Source: Latilactobacillus sakei
GTDB lineage: Bacteria; Bacillota; Bacilli; Lactobacillales; Lactobacillaceae
DNA length: 64,000 nt
Assembly: GCA_002953655.1 (NCBI GenBank)
Contig: CP025839.1
Coordinates: 1,488,001-1,552,000 of the forward strand
Direction of reading: 5' to 3'
Of this stretch, positions 63,568 through 64,000 are shown in pieces. Within the stretch, counting starts at the first letter, position 1. Every line of letters starts with the position of its first letter. The notes under the pieces were generated by a model, which saw only the letters and a list, made by a program, of their open reading frames with translations, had not been told where the DNA came from and made no database searches. A program made the translations under genes and the position numbers.

Positions 63568-64000
63568 CTACTTTTTAAAAGTACGTTTTTGTGAGTCCTT
63601 TTTAGCCACTGGTCGTCTTGGATGACTGTTTTTCTTTTGGTCACCACGTCGTTGACCGCCTTTTTCATGGTCTCTTGGGCGAGTTGGGCGCTTAGGTCTT
63701 GCTTCTATCTTACTCAAAATTTCAGCAGAAGCCAAGGGAACTTCCTCGCTTGCTAATAATTCGAAGTCTACAGAATGTGCGTCTAAGTCAACATTAGCGA
63801 CTTTAACCCGTACTGGTTGGCCAATTCGGAACATTTTATGGGTTCTTTCACCCACTAAAGCCAATTGACTTTCAACGAAGCTATAGTAATCATCTTTCAT
63901 TTGAGAGATGTGTACAAGCCCTTCAACCGTACTTGGTAAGGCGATAAACATCCCGAAGCTTGTCACAGAACTAATAACAGCATCATATTCATTACCAACC
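63568..64000 (-). CDS. rnr: Ribonuclease R, C-terminal part (cut by window edge)
   Basis: The last 143 codons of RNase R, a processive 3'-5' exoribonuclease. The visible part is the S1 RNA-binding domain (GNEYDAVISSVTSFGMFIALPSTVEGLVHISQM) and a basic Arg/Lys/Gly-rich tail (KRPTRPRDHEKGGQRRGDQKK) that binds structured RNA. The catalytic core lies beyond base 64000. It is followed 8 bp later by smpB. Confidence 0.93.
   Translation of the reverse strand, partial: VGNEYDAVISSVTSFGMFIALPSTVEGLVHISQMKDDYYSFVESQLALVGERTHKMFRIGQPVRVKVANVDLDAHSVDFELLASEEVPLASAEILSKIEARPKRPTRPRDHEKGGQRRGDQKKNSHPRRPVAKKDSQKRTFKK

Overview
The window is chromosomal DNA of a low-GC Gram-positive lactic acid bacterium. 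It has T-box leaders, a two-domain DnaB/DnaI helicase-loading system, c-di-AMP synthase CdaA with CdaR, LiaFSR, YidC2 and a CcpA-type cre site. Gene content and apparent base composition point to Lactobacillales, most likely the Latilactobacillus sakei/curvatus group; this is inferred from gene content and was not tested by alignment. Most genes lie on the minus strand. I see no prophage, IS element, transposase, CRISPR array, tRNA or rRNA gene.

Layout. 1-9 kb: the start of pta, then ung, a Cof-type HAD phosphatase with a LURP-one-like partner, a DUF554 membrane protein, an orphan membrane-anchored protein and a GNAT acetyltransferase. Next is a divergent vitamin B6-like locus: a MocR/PdxR regulator and a TIM-barrel protein facing a pyridoxine-kinase-like enzyme, an ECF S-component and a DUF436 protein, with a perfect palindrome between them. 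9-20 kb: glmS, then cdaA-cdaR-glmM (c-di-AMP and amino-sugar precursors), then potABCD for polyamine uptake. 20-28 kb: a zinc-type reductase, CsbD, an ABC exporter, liaF-liaS-liaR with a HesB-like protein, greA, udk and mltG. 28-38 kb: T-box controlled pheST, HxlR regulator, HD hydrolase, TrmH methyltransferase, acylphosphatase, yidC2 and an ArlRS/CsrRS-like two-component pair. 38-46 kb: gnd and the conserved ribosome-assembly/NAD cluster yqeG-yqeH-yhbY-nadD-yqeK-rsfS-methyltransferase-tmcAL-yceD. 46-56 kb: quinone reductase, infC-rpmI-rplT with an L20-type leader, lactate oxidase with a cre site, T-box controlled thrS, and nrdR-dnaB-dnaI. 55-64 kb: polA-mutM-coaE, a MarR regulator, an orphan protein, a 3D-domain cell-wall protein, and rnr-smpB running off the window end.

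The most unusual signal is not a gene. About a dozen copies and fragments of a ~120-bp near-palindromic element sit in intergenic gaps, usually starting exactly at the stop codon of a minus-strand gene (glmS, glmM, the ArlS-like kinase gene, thrS, coaE; a mini-copy at greA). The outer arm sequence differs from copy to copy but stays self-complementary within each copy. At four loci (glmM, the ArlS-like kinase, coaE and greA) an element is followed by a terminator hairpin of a second family with a shared GGACAAAA/TTTTGTCC core; other copies of that hairpin stand alone. The glmS and thrS sites carry tandem copies at ~123-127 bp period, and the end of coaE is encoded by the element itself. This looks like a dispersed, formerly mobile 3'-UTR element with compensatory base changes. 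All pairings were made by eye; no folding or database search was run.
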